From the NCBI GenBank assembly GCA_030744435.1, contig JASLQO010000024.1, positions 62,001-126,000 on the forward strand: a stretch of DNA of 64,000 nucleotides, given 5' to 3'. A program made the translations under genes and the position numbers. Under the pieces are notes generated by a model that was not told where the DNA came from, did not search any database, and saw only the letters and a program-made list of their open reading frames with translations. Positions 26,915 through 35,876 of the stretch are shown here, piece by piece (position 1 is the stretch's first letter; each line of letters begins with the position of its first letter). This DNA is from JASLQO01 sp002327525 (GTDB taxonomy: Bacteria > Pseudomonadota > Gammaproteobacteria > Pseudomonadales > Azotimanducaceae).

Positions 26915-28186
26915 ATGCAGGCGAGACCCCAGATGAGATGGCAGACGCGCTACACCATGGTGGCCATGTGCGCCATGGCGACGTTCATCTGCTATATCGA
27001 CCGTGTCAACATCTCCATTGCCATCATCCCTATGGCCGAGGAATTCGGTTGGGATCGTGGCACGCAGGGTCTGGTGCTGTCGTCGTTCTTCGTCGGCTAT
27101 CTGCTTACTCAGATAGCGGGCGGTTGGCTGGCGGATCGTTTTGGCGGCAAAGTTGTGCTTGGTCTCGGTGTTTTGTTCTGGTCGCTGTTCACCCTGATAA
27201 CGCCACCCGCGGCTTTTGGTGGCATGGCGTTGTTACTGCTCTCCCGGGTAGGCATGGGACTGGGTGAGGCTGTCACCTTTCCCTCTATCTACAGCCTGTT
27301 CGCGCGTTGGTTGCCGATTACCGAGAGAACCCGTGCGATAGGGCTCAACGCCAGCGCCATTCCGATGGGCACCGTGTTTGCGCTGGTACTCACGCCGATC
27401 ATCGTGCTGAGCATGGGGTGGGAGTGGGCTTTTTACCTGTTCGGCGCGGTGGGCATCGTCTGGTATGTGTTTTGGCAACGGCTCGCCGCGACGGACCCGA
27501 AAGATCACCCTGGGGTTTCCTCGGATGAACTGGCGCTCATCCAGTCGGGGCAGACGCAAGAAGAGTCGCCTACCCCACCTCCGATTCGCGCCATGCTCTC
27601 ATCGATGGCGGTGTGGGCGATCATCGTGAGCCACTTCTGCTCCAACTGGGGTGGATATGTTCTGTTGTCATGGCTGCCCACCTACATCTCGGAGGGGCTC
27701 GGCGTCGATTTCGCCGCGGTGGGTGTGTTCACCATGATCCCGTCGGTGGCGTCTTTCTTGTTTCTCAACGTCGCCGGATGGACGACGGACAAACTCATCT
27801 CGCACGGGATGGACGTGACCTTCGTGCGCAAGCTGATGCAGGCCATCGGATTCGGAGGCGGTGCGCTGGTGCTCGCCGTCGTTGGTTACGTGCAATCGCC
27901 CATGATGGCGATTGCGCTCATGTCGTTCGGCAGCATGGTGGGCGCCTTTGCCCTCGGCGGCTGGGGCAGCAACCACATGGATCTGGCGCCCAGGCACGCG
28001 GGCACGTTGATGGGCATCACCAACACTGCCGGCACCGTCCCAGGAATCATCGGCGTGTTCGTCAGCGGTCTCATACTAGAGTGGACGGGCTCCTGGATTC
28101 TGGTGTTTCAGGTTGCCGCCGCGATCAACGTGTTCGGGCTCGTGTTCTATCTGATATTCGCGAGCACGAAGAAGCAGTTTGACTGA
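26915..28186 (+). CDS. MFS transporter, ACS (anion:cation symporter)-like
   Basis: A 423-residue major-facilitator protein with 12 predicted helices. TM1 FICYIDRVNISIAIIPMAEE, the A-loop GGWLADRFGGKVVLGLG and LLLSRVGMGLGEAVTFPSIY are typical of the anion:cation symporter family that takes up organic acids such as glucarate, tartrate or phthalate. The ATG at 26915 follows caggagct, and the gene starts 16 bases after the GST. An organic-acid substrate is inference from the family. Confidence 0.92.
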   Translation: MQARPQMRWQTRYTMVAMCAMATFICYIDRVNISIAIIPMAEEFGWDRGTQGLVLSSFFVGYLLTQIAGGWLADRFGGKVVLGLGVLFWSLFTLITPPAAFGGMALLLLSRVGMGLGEAVTFPSIYSLFARWLPITERTRAIGLNASAIPMGTVFALVLTPIIVLSMGWEWAFYLFGAVGIVWYVFWQRLAATDPKDHPGVSSDELALIQSGQTQEESPTPPPIRAMLSSMAVWAIIVSHFCSNWGGYVLLSWLPTYISEGLGVDFAAVGVFTMIPSVASFLFLNVAGWTTDKLISHGMDVTFVRKLMQAIGFGGGALVLAVVGYVQSPMMAIALMSFGSMVGAFALGGWGSNHMDLAPRHAGTLMGITNTAGTVPGIIGVFVSGLILEWTGSWILVFQVAAAINVFGLVFYLIFASTKKQFD

Positions 28187-28206
28187 GGTTGCTTATCTGT
28201 AGCACG

Positions 28207-28480
28207 TCAATCACCCGTGATGGTGAGGCGCTGATTGGTGATGTAGCGTCCGTCCTCGGAACACAGGTGTGCTGCCGTAGCAGCTATATCCTGTAGTGTG
28301 CAGACGAAGCCGAAAGGCATGCGCGCATCCACCTCGCGGATATCCGAGCCTCCGCCGGTGGCTTCCACTATGCGCCTGCCCATGTCGGTGTCCACCAGCC
28401 CGGGGGCGATCATGTTCGCACGCATGCCGTTGGCTTTTTCTTCCCGTGCGAGTGTGTGTGCCGATTGATGGCGGAGTTTC
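28207..28480 (-). pseudogene. C-terminal fragment of a short-chain dehydrogenase
   Basis: The last 75 or so residues of an SDR: REEKANGMRANMIAPGLVDT, then DMGRRIVEATGGG and a C-terminal RYITNQRLTITGD. The nucleotide-binding half and the YxxxK active site are missing; upstream codons read as unrelated sequence. It lies between a transporter and an alcohol dehydrogenase, and is a deletion remnant. Confidence 0.75.
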
Positions 28481-28546
28481 GACAGGGGCCTTGACCACGC
28501 ACGTCCTGGACGAGCGCCCGGATGGGCCACGTCATAGCAACCTGGC

Positions 28547-29620
28547 TTATGGTTCGACGAGAATCTTCGCGTGCGCCTCCGGATCCGCCAGAGCCCGGAA
28601 TGCATCCGCCACACCGTCGATGCCTACCTTGCCTGTGATGAGGGGCTCAAGATCGATGCCACCCTCGGCGATGTGGTGCAACGTCTGCGCAAATTCTTCA
28701 GGCGTGTACCCCAGCACGAATTGCAGATTGAGCTCTTTGTTGATTCCGACCAGAGGACGGATCTGGTCGTGTTCCATGCACACGCCGACGATCACGATGC
28801 GTGTACCCCGGGGTGCGGCGGTCATGATCTGATCTATCACACCGGGAACGCCGACACACTCGAAGTAGACGCCGCTACGCAATCCCGTCGCTGCGCCGAG
28901 GAAATCGGCGGGATCGGATTCCGACCGTGGACTGGCGGCTGCCTCCATCCAACTCTGGTAGGGTGAGTTCACGGTCGGGTCGACGACCGCGTCGGCTCCC
29001 ATGCTGAGAGCCAGCATCCGGCGTGTTTCACTGAAGTCGGCTGCTATGACGGGTGCGATACCGCGCCTCTTGAGCGCAGCGATCACCGCCAGCCCGACGG
29101 GGCCGCAACCGATCACCAACGGTATCTCGTCTGCCGTGATACCCGACATCTGCACGGCGTGGTAGCCAACGGCCATGGGCTCGGTGAGGGCCGCGAGATC
29201 CGTGGACAGGCCGTTGGGTACCTTCAGTAGCATCGGCTCGTAAAGCAGCATGTTTTCTGCGTAGCCACCGGGTCGGTCGTTGGAGTAGCCCACTGCTGTA
29301 ATCTGGCCGCCGTATACGGTCATCGGGATGGAGCACACGCGATCCCCGGGCTGAAAACGACGTTCGGTAGCGGGCCCGAAGTCCAGCACCTCGGCGCAGA
29401 ATTCGTGACCCATGACGACGTCCCGGTTGAGATCCATGACGAAGCTGCCGCCGGTCTCTTCGGACGCCTCCATCAGTTGCCGACCGTATTTCAGTGTGTG
29501 CAGGTCGGACCCGCAGATCCCGCATGCGAGCGTTTTGACCAGCACCTCGCCCTCGTCGGGTTCCGGCACTGCGACTTCGTCCACCACCAGTTCAGCATCT
29601 CTCATTACCGCTGCGCGCAT
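28547..29620 (-). CDS. Zinc-type (MDR) alcohol dehydrogenase
   Basis: A 357-residue medium-chain dehydrogenase. The catalytic zinc ligands are in LACGICGSDLHTLKYG (Cys) and VVMGHEFCAEVLDFG (GHE), and the Rossmann motif is VIGCGPVGLAVIAALK. The four-cysteine structural zinc loop of classical ADHs is absent; this region is instead PMTVYGGQITAVGYSNDRPG, as in some Zn-dependent dehydrogenase branches. The ATG at 29618-29620 follows ggagatcgg. It lies between two gene fragments. Substrate unknown. Confidence 0.9.
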   Translation of the reverse strand: MRAAVMRDAELVVDEVAVPEPDEGEVLVKTLACGICGSDLHTLKYGRQLMEASEETGGSFVMDLNRDVVMGHEFCAEVLDFGPATERRFQPGDRVCSIPMTVYGGQITAVGYSNDRPGGYAENMLLYEPMLLKVPNGLSTDLAALTEPMAVGYHAVQMSGITADEIPLVIGCGPVGLAVIAALKRRGIAPVIAADFSETRRMLALSMGADAVVDPTVNSPYQSWMEAAASPRSESDPADFLGAATGLRSGVYFECVGVPGVIDQIMTAAPRGTRIVIVGVCMEHDQIRPLVGINKELNLQFVLGYTPEEFAQTLHHIAEGGIDLEPLITGKVGIDGVADAFRALADPEAHAKILVEP

Positions 29621-29742
29621 CGCCGATCTCCACGGATTGCGTCGTTGTCTGCGGCACATCGTAACGCGTTTCTGCGGCGTAGGGTGGCCGGGACATCAGT
29701 TGTGTTAGGGTTGGCTGTCGGGCGTTCGGGAGGGGACCTGTC

Positions 29743-30294
29743 ATCGCCTGCGATGTGCAAGCCTACAGCTATCTGCCTCTGCTGGAGGAGATGGGCTATG
29801 TCCCCACCATGAAGTTCGCCTATGGCTTCGAGATCATGGAGTACTGCCAGAACATGGCCGAGAAGTTTGGCTTCTACGACCACTGTCTATTTCATGCCAC
29901 GGTCCAGAGAACCGAATGGGACGAGCAGAGTGGTCGCTGGACGGTGTACACCGACCGGGGTGATGCCATGCGGGCCGGGTTCGCGGTGCTGGCGAACGGG
30001 ATTCTCACGACCCCGAAACTGGCGCACATCGAGGGCATGGAGTCTTTCGTGGGTGATGCGTTTCGCACATTGTGCTGGAACTACGATGTGGATCTCGAAG
30101 GCAAAAAGGTCGGCATCATCGGCACCGGAGCCGCGGCCGTGCAGGTCATAGCCGAGATCGCCAAAGTGGTGAAGGAACTCTATGTGTTTCAGCGCACGCC
30201 TTCCTCGATAGACGTGCGCGATCAAGGCGAGACCACGCAGGAGGAGATCGACGCCTGGGCGCACGAACCGGGGTGGGCAAAGGCGAGACGATGA
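29743..30294 (+). pseudogene. Internal fragment of a Baeyer-Villiger / flavin-containing monooxygenase
   Basis: About 183 codons match the middle of a BVMO: ACDVQAYSYLPLLEEMGYVP, VLANGILTTPKLAHIEGMES, the NADPH Rossmann motif VGIIGTGAAAVQVIAEIAKV and LYVFQRTPSSIDVRDQGETT. The N-terminal FAD domain (GxGxxG and FxGxxxHxxxW) and the C-terminal half are missing (a full BVMO is about 500-600 residues). The frame runs into the next gene, overlapping its ATG by 4 bases. A small product from GTG 29755 is possible but cannot be a functional monooxygenase. Confidence 0.85.
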
Positions 30295-31622
30295 TCTACA
30301 GCGACCAGACACCCGTCTCTCACCAGGATGCATTGCCAGAGGCAGTGGATGTGGTCGTGATCGGTGCCGGGGTCATCGGTATCTGCACGGCGTGGTTTCT
30401 GAACCAGGCGGGCGCCTCGGTGCTGGTGTGCGAGAAGGGCCGCGTTGCGGGTGAGCAGTCGAGCCGCAACTGGGGCTGGATACGTCAGCAGGCACGCGAC
30501 CCGGCGGAGTTGCCCATCGTTATCGACAGCATTAACGCATGGGAGACGCTTTCGCGGGAACTGACAACAGACATTGGCTTCACTCGTCACGGTGTGCTGT
30601 ACGCGGCCGAAAACGACGACCAGCTCGCCCAGATGGAGCAGTGGCTGGACACGGCGGTTCAGCATCAGCTGGATACGCGGATGCTGTCCGGCGCCGAGGT
30701 CGATACGCTGATCAAGGACGAACCGGGTCAGTGGAAGGGCGGTATGTTCACCGCCAGCGATGCGCGTGCGGAACCCTGGAAAGCGGTGCCGGCCATGGCG
30801 GAGAGCCTGCGCGCGCGGGGTGGTCTGATTCGTGAGGGCTGTGCCGTTCGTTCAATCGAAACACAGGCGGGACGCGTTTGCGGGGTGGTTACCGAACATG
30901 GACGCGTTGGCGCCCAGTCCGTGGTCTGCGCAGGGGGGGCGTGGTCCACTCTGTTCATGGCCAATCTCGGCGTGAGTCTGCCGCAGCTGTCTGTGCGCGC
31001 GACGGTGGCGCGCACCGCTCCCGCCCCGGACATCTATCAGGGTAACGCCACAATGGGTGAAGTGGCGATACGCCGCCGTGAAGATGGTGGCTACACCGTG
31101 GCCTCGGGAGTCAGCAACGAGCATTTCATCGGTGCAGACAGCTTTCGCTACTTCTTCAAGTACCTGCCCGCGCTGCGAGCCAGCGTACGTTTCATACGCC
31201 TGCGCTTCGGCGGCAACCTGGTCGAGCGTCTGCTGCCGGTTCGCAGTTGGGGCGATGATGAGGTGAGCCCATTCGAGCAAACTCGGGTGCTGAATCCCGA
31301 TCCCTCGGCCACCGCGCTGCGGCAGATGCGAGACGGGCTGGTCAAGCGCCTGCCGAAACTCGCGGCGTTACCCTTCGAGGAAGCCTGGGCGGGCATGATC
31401 GACGTGACACCGGACGTGGTGCCGGTGATGGACGAGGTTGCCGACTATCCGGGCCTGTATCTCGCTACAGGATTCAGCGGCCATGGATTTGGTATCGGAC
31501 CCGGGGCAGGGCGGGTGATGGCGGATATGGTGTTGGGCCGGCCGGCGGTGCACGATTTGACGCGCTTCCGCCTGTCGCGCTTCTCGGATGGTTCTCCGAT
31601 GCAGCCAGGCCCGGGTCTGTAG
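30291..31622 (+). CDS. FAD-dependent oxidoreductase, DadA-like
   Basis: A 443-residue D-amino-acid-oxidase-type flavoprotein. FAD-binding VVVIGAGVIGICTAWFLNQA, then SSRNWGWIRQQARDPAEL, a common signature of DadA-like dehydrogenases of amino acids or amines, and C-terminal YLATGFSGHGFGIGPGAGRV contacting FAD. The ATG at 30291 overlaps the stop region of the upstream BVMO fragment. It could oxidise D-amino acids, sarcosine or another secondary amine; the substrate is undetermined. Confidence 0.92.
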   Translation: MIYSDQTPVSHQDALPEAVDVVVIGAGVIGICTAWFLNQAGASVLVCEKGRVAGEQSSRNWGWIRQQARDPAELPIVIDSINAWETLSRELTTDIGFTRHGVLYAAENDDQLAQMEQWLDTAVQHQLDTRMLSGAEVDTLIKDEPGQWKGGMFTASDARAEPWKAVPAMAESLRARGGLIREGCAVRSIETQAGRVCGVVTEHGRVGAQSVVCAGGAWSTLFMANLGVSLPQLSVRATVARTAPAPDIYQGNATMGEVAIRRREDGGYTVASGVSNEHFIGADSFRYFFKYLPALRASVRFIRLRFGGNLVERLLPVRSWGDDEVSPFEQTRVLNPDPSATALRQMRDGLVKRLPKLAALPFEEAWAGMIDVTPDVVPVMDEVADYPGLYLATGFSGHGFGIGPGAGRVMADMVLGRPAVHDLTRFRLSRFSDGSPMQPGPGL

Positions 31623-31629
31623 GGAGCGT

Positions 31630-32835
31630 CTAGAGACCCAACACCCGTTTGGCCAACAGATTTCTCTGAATCTCGCTGGCACCAGAGTAGATGGTTGCCG
31701 CGCGTTCGTTCAGGTATCTGGGCATGGCGGTGAGAAACTCTGGCGGCCCGAATCCATCGATGCCTGAATAGGGGTCCAACACTTCGAGCTGTTGAGGCAG
31801 TCCGTGGTAACCGGCAACTTCGATGAAAAGCTGGGTCAACGATTGTTTGAGTTCGGAACCACGGGTCTTCAGTAACGACGAAAGAGCCCCGGGACTCTGA
31901 TCACCCGGCATTTCCGACAACAGGCGCAGTTCCATCGTTTCCGAGGCTTGCAACTGGATTTCCAGATTGGCCAGTTGCGCCGCGATGTGGTGATTGGCGA
32001 TCGGGGGAGGGGCGCCGGTCGCGCTGGTCCCGGCACACAGGCGTTTGAGTTGTTCGAGCTGTTCTCGTACCCAACTGGTATTGACGTTGTTGGATCGCGT
32101 ATACGCCATGAGTACTTTGGCCACCCGCCAGCCGTTGTTTTCTTCACCGACCCGATTGGCGATGGGTACGCTTACGTCGCTGAAAAATACTTGGTTGACC
32201 TCGTGTTCGCCGGCCAGCGTGATGATGGGTTGAACGGTAATGCCGGGGGTATCCATGGGTACGATGACGAAACTGATGCCTTCCTGTTTCCGTCCCGTGT
32301 CGCTGGTTCTCACCAGGCAGAAGATATGTGTGGCGTACTGAGCACCCGTGATCCAGATTTTGGACCCGTTCAATACATAGCGGTCGCCGTTTCTGACCGC
32401 TCTCATTCGCAACGACGCCAGATCTGAGCCGGCTGATGGTTCCGAGTAACCCTGACACCATACGTGATCGCCGGACAGAATCGCGGGTAGATAGGTTTCC
32501 TGTTGTTCCCTGGTGCCGTGAGCCATGAGTACGGGTCCCAGGTGCCTGATTCCCATGTTGAACAGCAGAGGTGCACCTGCCTTGCAGGCCTCGATGCCGA
32601 AGATATGGCGCTGCAAAGCCGTCCAGCCCGCGCCGCCGAACTCCTCGGGCCAGGTGGTGGCCAACCAGCCCTTGCTAGCCAGAATCTTGTACCAGCGCCG
32701 CGATGCCTCGATGTGCGAGTGAACACCCGTCGTCAGGTTTGCCGCTCTCCTGAGCTCATCGGTGAGTTGCGTATCAAGAAAGTGGAGAACTTCCTTGCGA
32801 AACAGTTCGGCTTCCGGGGATAGAGTTATATTCAT
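31630..32835 (-). CDS. Acyl-CoA dehydrogenase
   Basis: A 401-residue FAD-dependent acyl-CoA dehydrogenase, the first oxidation step of beta-oxidation-like pathways. Seen: WCQGYSEPSAGSDLASLRMR and YVLNGSKIWITGAQYATHIF (flavin and substrate contacts), then ERAATIYSGASEIQRNLLAK at the C-terminus, where other family branches have the catalytic Glu as YEGT. The ATG at 32833-32835 is chosen by homology; its ribosome binding site is weak. It converges with the DadA-like gene. Chain-length or ring specificity unknown. Confidence 0.92.
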   Translation of the reverse strand: MNITLSPEAELFRKEVLHFLDTQLTDELRRAANLTTGVHSHIEASRRWYKILASKGWLATTWPEEFGGAGWTALQRHIFGIEACKAGAPLLFNMGIRHLGPVLMAHGTREQQETYLPAILSGDHVWCQGYSEPSAGSDLASLRMRAVRNGDRYVLNGSKIWITGAQYATHIFCLVRTSDTGRKQEGISFVIVPMDTPGITVQPIITLAGEHEVNQVFFSDVSVPIANRVGEENNGWRVAKVLMAYTRSNNVNTSWVREQLEQLKRLCAGTSATGAPPPIANHHIAAQLANLEIQLQASETMELRLLSEMPGDQSPGALSSLLKTRGSELKQSLTQLFIEVAGYHGLPQQLEVLDPYSGIDGFGPPEFLTAMPRYLNERAATIYSGASEIQRNLLAKRVLGL

Positions 32836-33037
32836 GCGCTGATTGTTGAGAAACCATGGTTGCGGGATTCGTGTGCAGGAATCATAAACCACACAAAGGG
32901 CGCTGTGGGTTTATCTCGATTCACTTTACATTAGTCGTAGGTCGAGCCCGTGATCGCCAGATCTGCAAACGAGAACACGACAACTGTGTAGCGGATACCG
33001 AGCCAACTTCGCTGTGCGGGGCGCAGTGGCGAAATAG

Positions 33038-33430
33038 TTACCCGTCTCGAACCGCGAAGTGTTTCTCGATCCAATCTATCCACCGGTCGTAGATGTCTCG
33101 GACGTGAATGGGATCCTGCGGAAAGTGGCCTGGAATTGGATAGGCCACAAATTTGACCGCTACCTCATTGTCCTTCAGAGCGTGGAAGAGTTTGTAGCAT
33201 TGAGTGACTGACACTCTCGGATCCAAGGTATTGGGCAAGATGAGCATGGGCGTTCGAATGTTGTGCGCGTACTTCATCGGTGACTGGTTCCAGTAGGCCT
33301 GGGCGTTGTCATTGAGCCAGGGTGATCCGCCCAGCCCGTATCCCGACCAGACGTTCATGTCGGCGAGATTGTACCAATCGTACCAGTCGGTCACTGCTGC
33401 ACCTGCGACTGCCACTGCCCATCCTTCGTG
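33038..33430 (-). pseudogene. C-terminal fragment of a prolyl-oligopeptidase (S9) family peptidase
   Basis: About 130 codons of an S9 peptidase: AVAGAAVTDWYDWYNLADMN, YWNQSPMKYAHNIRTPMLIL, the catalytic Asp in NTLDPRVSV and His in YPIPGHFPQDP. The nucleophile Ser and the propeller are missing because an IS3-type sequence replaces everything upstream of about 33430. A fused frame of 138 codons exists but begins in out-of-frame transposase sequence. Confidence 0.85.
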
Positions 33431-33660
33431 TCGTCCAACGCCGCGCGCTTCCACTTCGTGATCATGTTCGGTTGAACTTTGTAGCGGCTGGCGAGCTCCG
33501 CAATCGTGCCGTTTCCTCGGATCGTCCCCAGCGCTACTTTGACCTTCAGCTCAGGGGAATACTGTCTTCTCTTTGCCCTGTCGATTGCCTCCTCGGGCTA
33601 ATCGACCACACCTTAGGTCGTTGTTCAAATTTCAGGGGCCACTTCTCTGCAACATCGCCT
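33391..33660 (-). mobile_element. IS3-family insertion sequence remnant (5' end of orfA)
   Basis: Minus-strand codons from 33585 to 33391 encode the N-terminal HTH of an IS3-type OrfA: RRQYSPELKVKVALGTIRGN, GTIAELASRYKVQ and PNMITKWKRAA. A gaggaggca ribosome binding site is present, but the initiation codon is ATC (33583-33585) instead of ATG. OrfB, the DDE catalytic domain and the right end are gone. The left-end-like sequence ggccCCTGAAATTTG lies near 33620-33645. The break into the S9 peptidase is at about 33400-33430. Other bases in the 450-base gap 33455-33904 show no gene. Confidence 0.75.
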
Positions 33661-33904
33661 TCGATACCGCCGTCAATCGAGTCTTCGTGATATTCAGGGA
33701 TGGGGGTGGTGTATCCCGAGGGTCCACTAGCGTCGCTGTGAGGATGTTGCCATAGTGAAACAAGTGGCTCGGCCGGTTTTAAGTGTGGCCTAGTTGCCAC
33801 GGGTGAGATCAGACACGCGGCGTAGAAGGAGTGTGAAACGCAAGGCATTCCGACTCCGAAAGCTTTGACGTATGCTCGCGTTTCTTGATTCCGGGCGCTT
33901 GAGC

Positions 33905-34267
33905 ATGTTCGACATCGGGTCTCCCGAACTGCTGGTGGTAGCGGTGACAGCGCTTCTGGTGTTGGGGCCGGAACGTCTGCCCGGGGTGATGCGGGAACTG
34001 GCGCGGTGGTGGGGACGCCTGGCACGCAGGCTCAGCAGCACGCGTAAGCAGATTGAGGAAGAGATCGGCTTCGATCAGATCCGCCGCCAGCTGGCCGAAG
34101 AGCAGGCGATCGCCGAGATCAAGGCAACCAAAATCGAATTGGATGCACTGGCCGACGATCTCGAGCTGGGCACTGTCGGCCCAGACTTGAAGGAGCTGCA
34201 AAAGCCGGAGACAGCATCGTCGGATCCGACCCACTGGCCCGGGATGCCGCCGACTGGCGCGGATTAG
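33905..34267 (+). CDS. tatB: Sec-independent translocase protein TatB
   Basis: A 120-residue TatB: MFDIGSPELLVVAVTALLVL followed by GPERLPGVMRELARWWGRLA, i.e. the conserved N-terminal helix, the GPERLP hinge and the amphipathic helix, then a charged coiled tail. It would act in the twin-arginine translocase receptor complex at the inner membrane. It is unusual that no tatA or tatC flanks it. Tat substrates are encoded nearby (Fe-S protein at 34782, SOD-like protein at 49413). The ATG at 33905 is set by homology; the ribosome binding site is weak. Ends with TAG overlapping the next gene by 4 bases. Confidence 0.87.
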   Translation: MFDIGSPELLVVAVTALLVLGPERLPGVMRELARWWGRLARRLSSTRKQIEEEIGFDQIRRQLAEEQAIAEIKATKIELDALADDLELGTVGPDLKELQKPETASSDPTHWPGMPPTGAD

Positions 34268-34602
34268 AAGCCCAGTGTCTCTACCATGGCGACGAGATCG
34301 GCAAAGCTGGCCCTTTCCAGTTTCTCCACCAGAGCTTTGCGATCGAGTCCCTCGATGTCCCTTGCCAGTTCCACTTCAATCGGTAACTCCAGAATCTCGT
34401 AGGGGGCCAATACACCCGCGGCGCATACCTGGATCAGACACTGACGTTCAGCATCCGTCAGATCCACCCCGTGGCGGGCGACGATCTCCAGATACCGTTC
34501 GGCGGTGCGGTTGATGCGCCCACTCACTTCCATGGTGTTGGTTTCCTGCTTGGTCAGGCGCGCCAGAGGGGGTCCGAAGTAAATTTTGCTCTTTTTGTTC
34601 AT
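34264..34602 (-). CDS. Hypothetical protein
   Basis: A 112-residue, mostly helical protein of unknown function, ending LVEKLERASFADLVAMVETLGF. No signal peptide, membrane segment or known motif. Two starts are possible: ATG at 34600-34602 (112 residues) or the internal ATG at 34531-34533 (89 residues), which follows aggaaa and may be better. It converges with tatB, overlapping its 3' end by 4 bases. Confidence 0.6.
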   Translation of the reverse strand: MNKKSKIYFGPPLARLTKQETNTMEVSGRINRTAERYLEIVARHGVDLTDAERQCLIQVCAAGVLAPYEILELPIEVELARDIEGLDRKALVEKLERASFADLVAMVETLGF

Positions 34603-34781
34603 CTGGTTTTACTCGAAGGAATGCGGGTCTGTCACAAGTGACCGCCCGTGCCAACTACGGGGATGTCCTTGGTTTCCTGCTGTTTCAGGTGAGGCAAGCT
34701 TCGCATTGGACGGGGAAACAATATAGCAGGTGTATTGGTGCGCGCGGCACAATGATGCGTGGCACATAGAGGAGGGCAAAG

Positions 34782-35867
34782 GTGACAGAGCGAACCATAC
34801 CTTTAACGAACATCACGGACGATTTGCCGTGTGATTCTGCGGTCGAGGTGTGCACGCCGGGCGAGGGCAAACCCGAATCTGGCATAACCCGCCGCAAATT
34901 CGTGAAGAACACCAGTGGGATGAGTGCTGCATCGCTGCTCGGCACCGCCGCCCTGATGACCAACTCAGACGATGCTCACGCCACCTCCGAGTGGGCCGAG
35001 TGGTTTCAGGGCAACTACCGGCTGATGAGCGATGAGGAAAAACAGGAGGCGGTCGATCGCCTCGAGCGGCGTTACTCGGCCGAATACGGCAAAGACGTCA
35101 CGGTGGACACGACGCCCGCCCAGGAAGGGGTGTTGTTCGGATACGCACTCAATATCCAGAAGTGCATCGGCTGCCGGCGTTGCGTGAAGGCGTGTGTCGA
35201 GGAAAACAACCAATCCCGTGGTGAGGCCCAGGAGACCGAGTGGATCCGCGTGCTCAAGATGGAAAAGGGCGAATTCTCCGAAGCAAAGATGGGCGAAGGC
35301 TACCCCGATGACTACGGTATTCAGGTTGGCGGCAACGCCTACACCGCGGCCGGTGTGGTGATAGAGGGCGAACACTACTACGAACCGGAAAAAGTACCGG
35401 AAGAAGACTCCTTCTATATGCCCATCGCCTGCATGCAGTGCGAAAAGCCGCCCTGCGTGAAGGTCTGTCCGGTACGCACCACCTATCGCGAGCCCGACGG
35501 CATTGTCGTGATCGACTACAACTGGTGCATTGGGTGTCGCATGTGCATCGGAGCGTGTCCCTACTGGGCGCGGCGCTTTAATTGGGGCGAACCCAACCTG
35601 CCCAAGGATCAGATGAACCCGGTGACCCACTACCTCGGCAACCGCCCGCGCATGAAGGGGGTGGTGGAGAAGTGCACGTTCTGCATCCAGCGTACGCGCA
35701 AGGGCCGCTATCCTGCCTGCGTGGAGGTCTGTCCGGTGGGAGCGCGTAAATTCGGCAACCTGCTGGACCCGGAGAGCGAGGTTCGCCGGGTGCTTGCGAG
35801 TAAGCGTGTGTTCCGCATGAAAGCGGATATGAACACCTATCCGAAATTCTTCTACTACGTGGATTGA
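34782..35867 (+). CDS. Tat-exported four-cluster 4Fe-4S ferredoxin subunit (NrfC/HybA-like)
   Basis: A 361-residue electron-transfer protein. A Tat signal GITRRKFVKNTSGMSAASLL targets it to the periplasm. Four [4Fe-4S] cysteine groups follow: KCIGCRRCVKACVEENN, ACMQCEKPPCVKVCP, WCIGCRMCIGACPYW and KCTFCIQ..PACVEVCPVGARKFG. This is the pattern of the Fe-S subunits that shuttle electrons between NrfD-type quinol proteins and molybdoenzymes or cytochromes. Start GTG 34782 follows ggagggcaaag. It forms an operon with the NrfD-like (9-base gap) and tetraheme genes. Confidence 0.92.
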   Translation: MTERTIPLTNITDDLPCDSAVEVCTPGEGKPESGITRRKFVKNTSGMSAASLLGTAALMTNSDDAHATSEWAEWFQGNYRLMSDEEKQEAVDRLERRYSAEYGKDVTVDTTPAQEGVLFGYALNIQKCIGCRRCVKACVEENNQSRGEAQETEWIRVLKMEKGEFSEAKMGEGYPDDYGIQVGGNAYTAAGVVIEGEHYYEPEKVPEEDSFYMPIACMQCEKPPCVKVCPVRTTYREPDGIVVIDYNWCIGCRMCIGACPYWARRFNWGEPNLPKDQMNPVTHYLGNRPRMKGVVEKCTFCIQRTRKGRYPACVEVCPVGARKFGNLLDPESEVRRVLASKRVFRMKADMNTYPKFFYYVD

Positions 35868-35876
35868 GGTAGTCAC

